Of a stretch of DNA of 64,000 nt, positions 33,054 to 43,306 are shown piece after piece. The notes beneath the pieces are model-generated. The model was not told where the DNA came from. It worked only from the letters and a program-made list of their open reading frames with translations, and did not search any database. Position 1 is the first letter of the stretch; each line of letters opens with the position of its first letter. The translations under genes and the position numbers were made by a program. Source of the stretch: Lumbricus rubellus (lineage: Eukaryota; Annelida; Clitellata; Crassiclitellata; Lumbricidae); NCBI GenBank assembly GCA_945859605.1, contig OX243821.1:17305509-17369508 (forward strand). The letters run 5' to 3'.

Positions 33054-33679
33054 TCTATATAAATAAAAATGAAACTTTCCATTAGTTTGTTATGAGTGTT
33101 CTCAAAAACTGACGGACCGATTGTTTTGAAAATTTTACAAAACCTTCCATTCCAATAGAACCGTGTTGTATTATGCTTTTTTCCCGAAAAAACCGCAATC
33201 TTTTCCACAAAAAAAGAACTTTGAATTCCATTCGACCGCCATTTTTAAATTATACACATCCCAACGTCCATGAGGGTTGCCAGATTTCGGAAACGTTTTT
33301 GTCGCGACATCACGTCGTAAAGTCGCCCAAAATCGCGAGATGATCAGGGTTGCCACATTTCGGAAACTCTTTGCCGCGAAATCACGTTGTACAGTCGCCC
33401 AAAAGTCGCGATAGCGCATACATGTATGTCGCTGTTGGGAAAGAACGATGTGAGGGAGGAAAGGAGGGAGCTGGACGAAGAGGGAGGGAAGGGACCGGAG
33501 GGGAGAGATGGAGAAAGGAGGATGCAGGGAGGCCGAGGGAGGGGAGGGGTAATGGAGGAGAGGGGAAGGGGCAGCAAGAGGGGAGGGGAGGGGAGGAGAG
33601 GGAAGGGGTTGGGTGGGGAGGGGAGGGGAGGGAAGGGCGGTCTTTTCTGCCACAGCAACGCGTGGCCGGGTACAGCTAG
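33054..33679 (+). mobile_element. Helitron C (626 bp)
   Basis: Starts TCTATATAAATAAAAATGAA after A33053 and ends CTAG before T33680. Hairpin GCCAC-loop-GTGGC lies 9 bases before CTAG. A roughly 200-bp purine tract (GGGGA)n at 33430-33640 is the counterpart of the polypyrimidine tract in Helitron A. Two near-copies of 'gggttgccaNatttcggaaa' occur inside (33266 and 33347). No ORF of its own. Confidence 0.88.
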
Positions 33680-33728
33680 TAAAGTATATAATTATATGCA
33701 TGTACATGTACATATTAATTGTATATAT

Positions 33729-34137
33729 TGTGAAGATTTTTCAAAGTTTTATTAAAACCGAACAATTTAAATGCGAACAACAACGAAAACCTAAATCTAC
33801 TCAAAATAATCGACACTACAGAACTACGCATTTGTCTATCTCAGTCCGTTGAGAATCGAATCCTACGTCTTTACTCTGTCCGTCGAGCCTCGAACTGCCC
33901 CCCTCCCAGCCCTGAGTCACCTTCTTCTATATCCACACCAGCCAAACCCTCACTCGTTTAAACCGGTTCCACCACCCACGCTTTCCGACAGACCACCAAT
34001 CATCGGTCACAGTCATAGTCTAGGCCTAGGCTATAGAGTCTACCGGTGTCGTGCAAAGTGCGTCGGTCATCCAGTGCACCAAGTGAACCGGCCTATATGC
34101 AGGTCACAACCAATAATTACAGTCGCTATTTGTCACA
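33729..34137 (-). repeat. 3' LTR of the gag-only element (409 bp)
   Basis: Direct copy of 36039-36447. Begins TGTGAAGATTTTTCAAAG and ends GCTATTTGTCACA on the plus strand. I found no difference between the two copies. Confidence 0.92.
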
Positions 34138-34337
34138 TGACTCCCCATTTCCAAGAGTGAAATCTTATGAGAAGAATTCTCACTCTAAACTAACATGACG
34201 AATAGCGAAAAGGCCTACACAGTGCACCAGCGTGCTCGAACTTAATATTATGCAATAATTAAAGTATAAACTGCGTGAAAGTCAGCAATCACAGTCCACA
34301 AGTTCAAAACATGTCACCTTAGATCAAGAAATAACGT

Positions 34338-35975
34338 TTAGGTGACTAAATTACAACGGACACCCGGAATGTTGCCCATAATTAGTCCATACAGAGGCCT
34401 CCTCATGCAGACGGCTTTGACCTTGCCTTTGTAAAAAGGCGTGTCGACGTCTATCTCGGCCACTGGAACCCGTCGAATCGTCCCGTCAATCAGAACACAC
34501 GTCTTTGTGGCCCCGGTGAGGGCCTCGTCCGGCACAAGGTCCCTTCGAACGACAACAGACGAACAACCTGTGTCTCGAAGAGCGATCACCTTCTGCTTCC
34601 CGACCCATCCCTCGGCAGTCGGCATCGACGTTGCAGATTGCCGATCGCAACAAGCGTCGGCGATGACAGGAAACGTGCAGCCGCAGCGAAGCTCAACGCT
34701 GTCCGATAGCATGGCGTTGCACATCGGCTCCAACTCGCCGTCGCTGGTCATCAGGCAGTCTTCACATTCATGTCTAGCGTGTGCGCGACACTTCGGACTA
34801 CGTCTGTTCTGCATCGGCACAGGCTGTGTCACCTGTGTGGTCGGTGGAGCAGACAGCGGCCTCTCGTAACGGTTATCGCCGTCGAACCCATGACTCGTAG
34901 CTGAAGCGCGTTGTACGTTGTTTCCCTTGTTCCAATGGTTCGAGTTCCTATGTTCCGAGCGTCCGTAATCGTTGCAATCCATGCTGGCCACTGGCATTTT
35001 CTTCATGCAGTCGCGGGCCAGGTGTGTAGTACTGTTGCAGACGAAGCAACGTCTGACCGGATCCTTCATCGGCGCCATGAATTTCCGACTCGGTCTCGGT
35101 GATCCAACCGTCGATGTGCTTCCGCTTTCCTCCGGTCTCGGAAGATGCGCGTCTGTATAGCGCTCCGCGATTTCAGCTACTTCCGTCAACGTAGCAGGCC
35201 TTCGTTCCTTGAGAAAGATGGCTAGATCCCTCGAGCAGGTGTTAATGAATTGTTCACGGATGATCAGCGTCATCAGATCTTCAAAAGACTCCTTTATTCC
35301 GGCCATCTCGATCCATCGCCGTAGGTAGGTATTTAGGCGGGACATAAACTGAAGTGGAGACTCACCGCCATCTGGTTTCGCGCTACGGAATCTAGCACAA
35401 AATCCATCTTCCGTTAGATTGAAGCGCTTCAGCAAAGCTTGCTTGAGGCGGTCGTAGTCCAGGGCCTCTTCAATGGGTAACCGGGCGTAAACCTGAAGCG
35501 CCTTACCCTTGAGCAGAGCCGACAGATAAACAGCCCAGTCGGCTTTCTTCCAATTTTGAAGCTGAGCATATCGTTCGAAGCGGAAGATATAGCTGTCCAG
35601 TTCGTCTTTGTCCTCGTCAAAGGGCGGAATCTTAGGACCTTTGACGCACTTACTTCTGAACGCCTCGTCGCTTCCGTCGCTTCCTCGTCGCTGCGATAAG
35701 TAGTCGTAGTCGCGTAGACAGTCGTCACTGGCCGATGCGTCCTTGGCCTTCGCCGTCTTCAACTGCAAAATTTGAGTTTCTCGCTCGATTTTAGCCCGCG
35801 CCAAAGATAGTTCCTCCAGTTCTTTCTGTTGCGTTATTCGTTCTTTTTCGGCCACACGTACACGCTCTCGGTCGTCGCGTTCTTCTGACTGCTTCTGAGT
35901 AACCCAGTCCAACAATTCTTTTCCTGTTAATCCGCACTTCTCGCCGAATGTCATTAAGTCTTTCACCGCCGACAT
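34338..35975 (-). CDS. gag-protease polyprotein with SCAN-like capsid
   Basis: 545 aa, intact. The N-terminal ~95 residues are a charged coiled coil (SEERDDRERVRVAEKERI). The capsid-like part begins KIPPFDEDKDELDSYIFRFE. Residues of the capsid C-terminal region (LRRWIEMAGI, LIIREQFINTC, LAIFLKERRP, EVAEIAERY) resemble the SCAN domain of vertebrate zinc-finger proteins, which is known to derive from Gmr1-like gag. A CCHC knuckle follows (CFVCNSTTHLARDC). A second Cys/His cluster is KCRAHARHECEDC. The aspartic protease has LRDTGCSSVVV and a closing LYGLIMGNIPGV. It assembles particles and cleaves itself. There is no pol part in any frame. Confidence 0.9.
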   Translation of the reverse strand: MSAVKDLMTFGEKCGLTGKELLDWVTQKQSEERDDRERVRVAEKERITQQKELEELSLARAKIERETQILQLKTAKAKDASASDDCLRDYDYLSQRRGSDGSDEAFRSKCVKGPKIPPFDEDKDELDSYIFRFERYAQLQNWKKADWAVYLSALLKGKALQVYARLPIEEALDYDRLKQALLKRFNLTEDGFCARFRSAKPDGGESPLQFMSRLNTYLRRWIEMAGIKESFEDLMTLIIREQFINTCSRDLAIFLKERRPATLTEVAEIAERYTDAHLPRPEESGSTSTVGSPRPSRKFMAPMKDPVRRCFVCNSTTHLARDCMKKMPVASMDCNDYGRSEHRNSNHWNKGNNVQRASATSHGFDGDNRYERPLSAPPTTQVTQPVPMQNRRSPKCRAHARHECEDCLMTSDGELEPMCNAMLSDSVELRCGCTFPVIADACCDRQSATSMPTAEGWVGKQKVIALRDTGCSSVVVRRDLVPDEALTGATKTCVLIDGTIRRVPVAEIDVDTPFYKGKVKAVCMRRPLYGLIMGNIPGVRCNLVT

Positions 35976-36038
35976 AATTAGTCTTTTCTTTCTTGTACTA
36001 ACTTTTCGTATTCAAGAACTCCTGGCAGGCTCGCCAAT

Positions 36039-36447
36039 TGTGAAGATTTTTCAAAGTTTTATTAAAACCGAACAATTTAAATGCGAACAACAACGAAAAC
36101 CTAAATCTACTCAAAATAATCGACACTACAGAACTACGCATTTGTCTATCTCAGTCCGTTGAGAATCGAATCCTACGTCTTTACTCTGTCCGTCGAGCCT
36201 CGAACTGCCCCCCTCCCAGCCCTGAGTCACCTTCTTCTATATCCACACCAGCCAAACCCTCACTCGTTTAAACCGGTTCCACCACCCACGCTTTCCGACA
36301 GACCACCAATCATCGGTCACAGTCATAGTCTAGGCCTAGGCTATAGAGTCTACCGGTGTCGTGCAAAGTGCGTCGGTCATCCAGTGCACCAAGTGAACCG
36401 GCCTATATGCAGGTCACAACCAATAATTACAGTCGCTATTTGTCACA
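36039..36447 (-). repeat. 5' LTR of the gag-only element (409 bp)
   Basis: Matches 33729-34137 throughout by eye. In minus orientation this LTR drives the gag-protease ORF. 36448-36942, next to it, is a TA-rich run and unassigned DNA without a gene. Confidence 0.92.
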
Positions 36448-36942
36448 TATATATTTGTATATATATATTTATACATATATATATACATATATATATTGTT
36501 AGTTAGTTGTCCAGGAGTAAGAACACGTATGAAAAACTCATTCGAAAAGCTTAAAGTGTATTTACACTATGTACATAAATTAATATACATAAAGTATATT
36601 TACACTATGTAGTATGCACATACTCAAAGTACATTCAAACATTCCGACGAAAACGCACTTATGCTAACAATTAATACAAACATCATCCACAATATCGGGA
36701 GACTCAAAATCGAGAACCAGTTTCAACCATTAATCCACCGTGGGCACAAAAGCGTAACACACAACAGGTGCACGACTGCACGTCAAAACGAAGCTAAGAC
36801 TGGTCTCTCCCAGCCTCTTGAGAATTTCTATTTACACTGCTCCTCTACCTCCCCCCCCCCCGCAAAGTCCGACCTGCACCTCAGAGCGGTGGGAGGGTGA
36901 ACAGCCAAGTAGGGGAATGCTTGGTGAGGCTATGCCATCAAG

Positions 36943-38278
36943 CAGCGGTGCGCAACCTGCGGCCGTACGGCCGCATGCGGCCGTGAAAGGAATTATTGGC
37001 GGCCGTGGACCCAAATCCAACTAGCCTATAACATATTGGCGGCCGTTTTTAGATAAATTCATAAATATTTTATTCAATTGTTTTAAAACTAAGGTTATTT
37101 GAAGCAATGAGTTGCATTTGTGTTTTTTTAGTGTATGTACAGGGTGCGCCAAAAAAAAATACCCCCCCCTAAGATTTTTGCCCATATCTTGACCAAAAGT
37201 GAGAATTTTGAAATGAAATTTTACAGTCTTAAAGACAATTCACATTTACACATGATGGCCAGATTTCATTAAAATATTTCAAACGCAGCAAAAGTTACAC
37301 CACTTTTAGTGAGGTCACCCACCGTTTTTTGACGATTCAAAAACGCGACGCAACAAAAAGTAACAAAAAACCCACTCTAATTAGTTTGGACTATATCTTA
37401 GCCAAAAGTAAGGATATCAAAATGAAATTTTACAGGCTTAAAGACAATTCATATCTGCACATGATGGTCAGATTTCATCAAAATATTTCAAACAGAACAA
37501 AAGTTATACAACTTTTATGGAGACCACCCACCGTTTTTTGACGATTCAAAGGCGAAACGCGACAAAAAAGTTTTAAAAAATACGATTTTTTCTCATCTCA
37601 AATAATATTGTTATCAAATAGCCTTAATGTTGCCAGATAATCATTATTAGTACTATTTAAAAAAAGAAACAGGGTACCAGCGTAGCTGCGCGTCACTGAG
37701 AAGTCACTTAGCAAGATGACAATCAAATTGGTAAATAAGGAATCTGTCAGATTAATCAACAGGTTCATCAAGACCTTTGCACAGAGACTCAAAAGAAGTG
37801 TTGGCACTGGTGGTGGGCTCATTGAACACAAGTTGGGAAGCACTACCAAGTTCATTTGACAACAGTTATTTGATAGGAGACTTAATAAAATTTGTTTTTG
37901 TTACTTTTGTCGCGTTTCGCCTTTGAATCATCAAAAAACGGTGGGTGGTCTCACTAAAAGTGCCATATTATTGTATGCCTCAGTATATTTATTGAAGTCT
38001 TAAACCACAGTGACTCTTATCAGCACTGAAAATGTACAGCAATTTTGTTTAGATGACGGCTTAAAATGCCACCATTGCAATGTAGAAATTACAAAACTTC
38101 AACCCCCTCTTGGTGTAACGCGCAACGGAGATCGTCTGCCGAACGCTCCTTGGTCCTTACCCAGAAACGTCGATTCCCTGCCCCCCTCCAGAAGGGGACT
38201 AGATTAAACACTGGCGGCCGTGGTAAGAATGTGAGCTTTTGATGCGGCCGACACTGGCGAAAAGGTTGCGCACCCCTG
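36943..38278. mobile_element. hAT-type element, TIR CAGSGGTGCGCAACCT
   Basis: Left end CAGCGGTGCGCAACCTGCGG, right end read inward CAGGGGTGCGCAACCTTTTC. 'Gcggccg' words are repeated near both ends. CCATCAAG (36935-36942) and GCATCAAG (38283-38290) look like the 8-bp duplication, but four extra bases (CATG) lie between the right end and its copy. Contains a mariner-like remnant. No hAT transposase. Confidence 0.75.
37140..37970 (+). mobile_element. mariner-like remnant with internal duplication and inverted arm
   Basis: The left end TA|CAGGGTGCGCCAAAAAAA is mariner-like. Two tandem ~200-base units follow (share 'aatgaaattttaca', 'taaagacaattca' and 'ccacccaccgttttttgacg'). The arm around 37905-37965 is the inverse of the unit end. 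Between them the plus-strand phrase RLINRFIKTFAQRLKRSVGT and GGGLIEH matches the last residues of a mariner transposase. The right terminus was not located. Confidence 0.6.
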
Positions 38279-38280
38279 CA

Positions 38281-38578
38281 TGGCATCAAGGGAGAAGACC
38301 TTGGTCGAAGGACCTCCTAGGGCGTCACGCGAGGTGGACAGGCTCACCAAGAACCCTGAAACAGCTGGCCAACGCAGGAGGCAGGTGCTGGAAGGACACC
38401 TAAGGGCGGAAGAGGTCCGACAGGACCCAACGGCCTCCTTACCCTACAAGGAGAGGAATGGTCACCGCCTGGCAAATGGACCAAGAACTTTTTATATGAC
38501 GATTAACGTCATGTAAACTTTGTAAAGGACACAATCATCGTCGGCGCGACTGGCGGAGGAGAACAAAGAAGGACTATA
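38281..38578 (+). mobile_element. short internally deleted derivative of the RTE-like LINE
   Basis: The 5' part shares 'gaaccctgaaa', 'gctggccaacgcaggaggca' and 'tggtcaccgcctggcaa' with the leader of the LINE at 20655. The 3' part (38536-38565) shares 'tcatcgtcgg' and 'cggaggagaa(c/a)aaagaa' with the LINE 3' end. The ~3 kb coding body is absent. This is the structure of a non-autonomous deletion derivative copied by the LINE machinery. A hAT element abuts its 5' end. Confidence 0.72.
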
Positions 38579-38680
38579 ATTTTTAAACTAAACGGGGTGC
38601 GCCTTATAACTATACGTGCACGTGAGAGAGGGATGAAATGATGGGATGAAGGATAAATCCCAACAGTATACATGTATATA

Positions 38681-38910
38681 CACCGTGAGGCATAAAAAGG
38701 AAGTCCCTGGAAAAATCATTATTATTTTAACAATGTCAATGAAATTCAGGAAAATTATAGCTAAGCAGCAAGCAATGTAAAAAATTGAATTTTTTACAAT
38801 TTACTATCCGCCTTTAGCTTCTACGCATGCGCGAAGTCATTGACATTGTTTTAAAATTGTTAAAATAATAACGATTTTTCTAGGGGTTTCCTTTTTTATG
38901 CCTCACGGTG
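38681..38910. mobile_element. 230-bp palindromic Tc1/mariner-type MITE
   Basis: Both ends read CACCGTGAGGCATAAAAA inward and are flanked by TA. The inverted arms extend about 70 bases ('attattattttaacaat', 'caatgtcaatga'), so nearly the whole element folds into a hairpin. No ORF. Confidence 0.88.
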
Positions 38911-38995
38911 TATTATATATATATAAACGATTCCAGGATGGCATCAAGGCCAGCTTGATTTAGGAGTTATTATTTCAGGCTGGACAGCGAGACAG

Positions 38996-39486
38996 ACACA
39001 CACACACACACACACGTGTGATCTAAGACACACGTACACACAGAGCAACATAAGACACACATTGCAGGCAGACGCCTACACGAACACACGCACTAAGAGA
39101 CACCAACACACACGCACTCACGCACACAAACACACTCACGCACGCACTCACATACACTCACATGCTCGCGCATATACGCAGGCACTCGTTCACATAAACA
39201 GGCGCATACGCACACACGTACACACGCACACACTTTCAAACACACACACTCATATAAATAAACACACGCACACCCACAAACACATACACACTCATACGCA
39301 CAAGGGTGGACACACCCTCTTAATTACATAGACATGCACTCACACGCATTCTCAAACGCACAAACACAAACACGCACACAAACATATACTTTCAAATATG
39401 CACTTACACACATACATACACGCGCTCACATACGCACACATACACACACACTAACACACACCCAGACATGCACACATACACTCATG
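38996..39486. repeat. degenerate (CA)n / CACACG array
   Basis: About 490 bases of CA-rich imperfect repeat. The open frame through it (Thr/His-rich) is an artefact. Confidence 0.9.
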
Positions 39487-39636
39487 CAAATGTGACGCAG
39501 ATCGATGTTCGTTTTAGTAGAATGTAAAAATATTTGCCAATGTTTTCGGATCGATCGAAACGAGTTCTTCTTCTTCTTCTTCCTCACCCAACGACAGATG
39601 TCGCTAATCTTATTAATTTTATCCAACGAAAGAAAA

Positions 39637-40067
39637 TGTGACTAGTCATGACGAAATGAGTCGTAAGTCGCCCAATGCAGAACGCTGCAAATCGCTTTTA
39701 AAGGTGTCCAATCTTCAAATTATTGATTTTTTCATTTTTCCATTTTTGGAAAAAAATTTATATAATATCTAAAAAATATTAAAACTGACTTTATTTTGCT
39801 GCTTTTAACATGCTATTTGTGCAAATTAAATGACCAATAAGATTTAAAACATATATAAAAAATTCAGAAAATCGCGTTTTCCCAACATTTTCTGTTAGGA
39901 CGAAAAGGATTAGGATAGATTAAAAATGTTATAACTCCACAAGTACTTGGTCGATTTTGATGCATAATGGCTCATTTTGAAGGTAATTTAACATGGAATA
40001 ACGTGGAATACATAACTCAAAATACTCAAAAAGGGCCTAACGACTCATTTCGTCATGACGAGTCACA
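39637..40067. mobile_element. unclassified MITE with ~30-bp TIRs
   Basis: The left end reads TGTGACTAGTCATGACGAAA then TGAGTCGTAAG; the right end read inward gives TGTGACTCGTCATGACGAAA then TGAGTCGTTAG. The TIRs are internally palindromic (TCATGA). The 431-bp interior is AT-rich without an ORF. The target duplication is not clear, so the superfamily is unassigned. 40068-40369, after it, holds a short (GTAA)n run and no gene. Confidence 0.7.
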
Positions 40068-40369
40068 AATGTCGAGAAATCTAGGAAATCGGATGATATG
40101 AAGAAAACAGCACTTAATAGAAATCATAGGGTTAAGTAAGTAAGTAAGTAAGTATAAGGTACGTGTAAAGTAATGTAAGGAGTGGAAAGATTGAGCTATA
40201 CTACGAATAGCAATTAAGGATCAGGGAGTCCAGGTCACTCACTATACCCCTCCCCCATAATATGCCCGAATGAATACTCAGCGAATTTGAACATATTGTG
40301 TGTGTTATATTTTCAGAGTGGTGTGGTTCAACCCCACCCCAAAATACGCCACTGCTGGGGAGTTAATAT

Positions 40370-40407
40370 GAGAGAGAGACAGACAGAGACACATAGAAAC
40401 AGGACAT

Positions 40408-40465
<58 letters not shown>

Positions 40466-40560
40466 AGAGAGAGGCAGACAGACAGACAGACAGACAGACA
40501 GGCAGACAGACAGAGACAGAGACAGACAGACAGACAGAGACAGAGACAGAGACAGAGAAA
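40370..40560. repeat. (GA)n and (GACA)n microsatellite
   Basis: A GA run of about 60 bases followed by GACA/GACAGA repeats. Antisense frames through it (poly Ser/Leu/Cys) are artefacts. 40561-41365 next to it shows no supported gene. Confidence 0.92.
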
Positions 40561-41365
40561 GCATGGCAGACCAGGCAGAGTAGACAGAGCAGGGAGAGCC
40601 TGTGCAGAGAAGTGTGTGGAGGTGGAGGTAGTATGACACAAGGTATAATAATCGGTAAAGTAAGATCAGACAATTGTTTTTCCCAGGATTATTTATACCA
40701 GGAACTTCTTTGTCCGACTTTGTTTAGTAGGTTACTTTAGTTTATACATTGATGTGAATGTGATCATTGGTGGCAGTTAATAAAGGTGTATAGGCAGTGT
40801 TCCATCTTGTATTCTTGTATATCCTGTACAGTGTACAGTTGTACACGAGCGTTTCTGAGCATAGTAACCGTGAGGGGCGCTATAGAAATCTCCTAAATGA
40901 AATCAGTGAACTGAAGTCTGATGCTTTGGACAAAGTGATTTTGTCGCCATAGAAACAACTGGATCAGAATGATAATATAACTGTTACAACCATGGTACAT
41001 TTCAATGTCGTTTATATAATATTATGAACAGCTTTACCGTGAATACTATTACTATTTCTATAATTATTATGACTATCACTATTACTATTAGGCTATATTA
41101 GTTAAGTTCTAATTAAATATTAAGTATTATGTGAATGCATGCGTGAAATAATATAATCAAGTAAGAGGTATCAGAGTCAGACTCGTACTAATGTTTATAA
41201 GCTATCAGCTTTTCATGGCTCCTGTTGCACAATTATAGTACTTTATAGGGGTTCGATCGTGATTCTACCATTAGACTTGTGTATGCAATAAACAAATGTA
41301 CGTTAAAAAATCATTCGTTCATACACTTGTCAATGAGGAACATTGCTCTTAATCAAGAGCAACTC

Positions 41366-41676
41366 AACAATCAAATCAATCAATAAATCAATCAGTCAAT
41401 CAATCCATTAATCAATCAGTCAATCCATCAATCAATCAACCAATCAATCAGCCTATTAATCAATAAATCAATCAGTCAATCCATCAGTCAATCAGCCAAT
41501 TAACCAATTAATTAATTAATCAATCAATCAATCTACCAATCCACCAATCAATCAGTAATTAATCTATAAATCAATCAGTCAATCAAATCAATACATTAAT
41601 CAATCAACCATTCAATCAAATCAATACATTAATCAATCAACCATTCAATCAATCAATTCATTAATCAATCAACCAT
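41366..41676. repeat. (AATC)n tetranucleotide array abutting the GPCR stop codon
   Basis: About 310 bases of imperfect AATC repeat ending directly at the stop codon of the minus-strand GPCR (stop 41677-41679). It would form the start of that gene's 3' untranslated region. Confidence 0.92.
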
Positions 41677-43044
41677 TCACTGCCTAATATATCCTAATCT
41701 CGGACAGTGCAGTTCGCAGACGGACAGGTCATCCACAGCGGCCGTGTTCCCATTCCTCATCCAGACCCCCTCCGATCCAGTCCTCCTCTCCCTCCCGGAC
41801 GCCGCGATCCCCTCTCGACATAAGCGACACCCGACGCGGTCGTACACCGTTTCCGGCGCCCCAGCCAGCGCCTGGAACTCGGAAGACTTGAACGACGAAG
41901 ACCGAGAGGTCACCTGAAGAGGAGGGGCCTCTCCGCGGGGTAGACTGAGATGGGGGACCTCGTAGCGACGGGGCGAGGAGGAGGAGTACCCACAGGGGAA
42001 CCCGGTGCAGAAGATCCGACGGAAAACGGACATCTGGCTGTCGAAGAGGAGGAGGACGACGGGGTTCAAGGACGAGTTGGACCAGGCGATGAAAGTGAGG
42101 AGCTTGTAGACCTTCGTCGGCTGCCGGAAACCAGGATCGAAGAGCGTGAGGAGGTAGAGCGGGTACCAGCAGACGACGAAGAGTACAGTGATGAGGATAA
42201 GCACCAGAGATCTACTCAACGAGTGACGTATCATCTGACGTAACTTCCGCTCGTCAACGGGTCCCGACACGCCACTTCCGGTGTTTGAGGAGGCGGCGAG
42301 GACGACCGCACGGTAGGTGGCGCTTGCTTGTAAGTGACGATAGAAGAAGATGAGGTAGTAGAGTGCGCTGGCAATCGTCAGAGTCATAATGGCGATCCAC
42401 ATCGTGTGGACGATGTAGCTCTTGACGGTTCCGTAGACGAAGATGCAGTTCCCGATGTGGTCGTTGTAGTTGAAGTCCCCGCCGATGATCGTGGGACCCA
42501 GATGGATGATCACACTGCCCACGTACACCATGGCGATCCCGAAGACCACGCAACACGTGCTGCCACCTTTGGGAGACAGTGGGGCCTGTGTTACCCCATG
42601 GGACGGTTGATTCAAGGGAGCCGTAAGAGATGGGGGTGGTGTCTCCACATTGTTTGAGTCCGGTACAGGTAGATGCTGCTCGCTGAAACTGAATGCCTCT
42701 CCGCAGACCATAGCGACGATGTTGAACCCGGACGCGGTGACTATGAGGATGTAGGAGCTTCCAAGGATGGAGCAGGACTCGGGGGCCGCGTCCCGGAGGA
42801 TGCTCGTCGCGAACGGGACGCAGTAGACGCAGCGGACAAGGTCAAGGACGGAACCGTGAAGGACGAAGGCGCTGCTGGACGTCCTTCGGAGAGACTTGAC
42901 GGCGATTATGGAGATGAAGACGACGGCGTTGAAGAAACAGCCGACGGCCGCCATGATGTAGAGGAATAGAGCCTCCGTGACGTGATCGGGTGGAACTGTG
43001 TCTGACGCCATCTGGTGATCGATGTGCGGTTGGAGCAGCTCCAT
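41677..43044 (-). CDS. orphan rhodopsin-like GPCR without DRY motif
   Basis: 455 aa, single exon, much more GC-rich than its surroundings. Seven hydrophobic segments: about 25-49 (N39), 60-80 (D68), 92-114, 162-183, 208-235, 280-301 (CWYP at 292-295) and 312-335 (NSSLNPVVLLLF, a variant of NPxxY). C91 and C200 fit the class A disulphide. The E/DRY position after helix 3 reads CGEAF, and the second inner loop (about 115-160) is unusually long and Pro/Ser-rich. The ~110-residue tail is Ser/Arg-rich with several Cys. It is a plasma-membrane receptor of unknown ligand; coupling may be atypical because the Arg of DRY is missing. The first Met was chosen; M12 is an alternative. A lineage-specific orphan or aminergic-like receptor is possible. 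Confidence 0.82.
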   Translation of the reverse strand: MELLQPHIDHQMASDTVPPDHVTEALFLYIMAAVGCFFNAVVFISIIAVKSLRRTSSSAFVLHGSVLDLVRCVYCVPFATSILRDAAPESCSILGSSYILIVTASGFNIVAMVCGEAFSFSEQHLPVPDSNNVETPPPSLTAPLNQPSHGVTQAPLSPKGGSTCCVVFGIAMVYVGSVIIHLGPTIIGGDFNYNDHIGNCIFVYGTVKSYIVHTMWIAIMTLTIASALYYLIFFYRHLQASATYRAVVLAASSNTGSGVSGPVDERKLRQMIRHSLSRSLVLILITVLFVVCWYPLYLLTLFDPGFRQPTKVYKLLTFIAWSNSSLNPVVLLLFDSQMSVFRRIFCTGFPCGYSSSSPRRYEVPHLSLPRGEAPPLQVTSRSSSFKSSEFQALAGAPETVYDRVGCRLCREGIAASGRERRTGSEGVWMRNGNTAAVDDLSVCELHCPRLGYIRQ

Positions 43045-43269
43045 TGCTAATGATAGATCAGGGGTCGTTGAGATCCTTGGTTAATTATAGATCGGTGGAG
43101 TGTGGCGGATACTGTGGTGGACATCACAATCAATAAATCAATCAAACTTTTTCCAACGGGGACCTTGACGAGTAGGGTCCATTCCAGACAAATCTGTTTT
43201 TATCGAGAGTGTTGAAATCCTCGGGGCAAAAAAATATTCAAAAAAATAATAATAATTAATAATAATAAA

Positions 43270-43306
43270 ACGGATAGTATGAACGAATTATGGCAAGTTA
43301 GGAAAA
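43270..43306. repeat. detached piece of the Mab-21 gene 3' flank
   Basis: 'Gatagtatgaacg' and 'gcaagttaggaaaa' match 10595-10627 downstream of the intact Mab-21-like gene. The continuation of that flank ('atgacaacaatta') resumes at 54339, so 43307-54338 is an insertion into the duplicated flank. 43045-43269, before it, holds no gene. Confidence 0.75.

Larger units (their letters stand above)
33729..36447 (-). mobile_element. gag-protease-only LTR retrotransposon (TR-GAG-like), very young
   Basis: Two 409-base LTRs (33729-34137 and 36039-36447) look identical by eye and begin TG and end CA. The duplication is TATAT (33724-33728 and 36448-36452), in a TA-rich target. The 1.9 kb interior encodes a single intact gag-protease ORF on the minus strand and no integrase, reverse transcriptase or RNase H. 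Downstream of the 5' LTR (minus sense) is ATTGGCGAGCCTGCCAGG, a candidate primer-binding site; GGAAATGGGGAG before the 3' LTR is a candidate polypurine tract. It must use enzymes from another element. Confidence 0.9.

Noticed and set aside
33429..33679. Gly/Glu/Arg-rich plus-strand ORFs near 33.4-33.7 kb
   Set aside because: Artefacts of the purine tract in Helitron C.
36497..36668. Possible solo LTR (TGTTAGTTAG...CTAACA)
   Set aside because: TG/CA tips and short inverted ends fit, but there is no second copy, no target duplication and no LTR signals.
42254..42969. ORFs overlapping the GPCR on both strands
   Set aside because: Shadows of a GC-rich coding exon; charged, low-complexity translations without domains.
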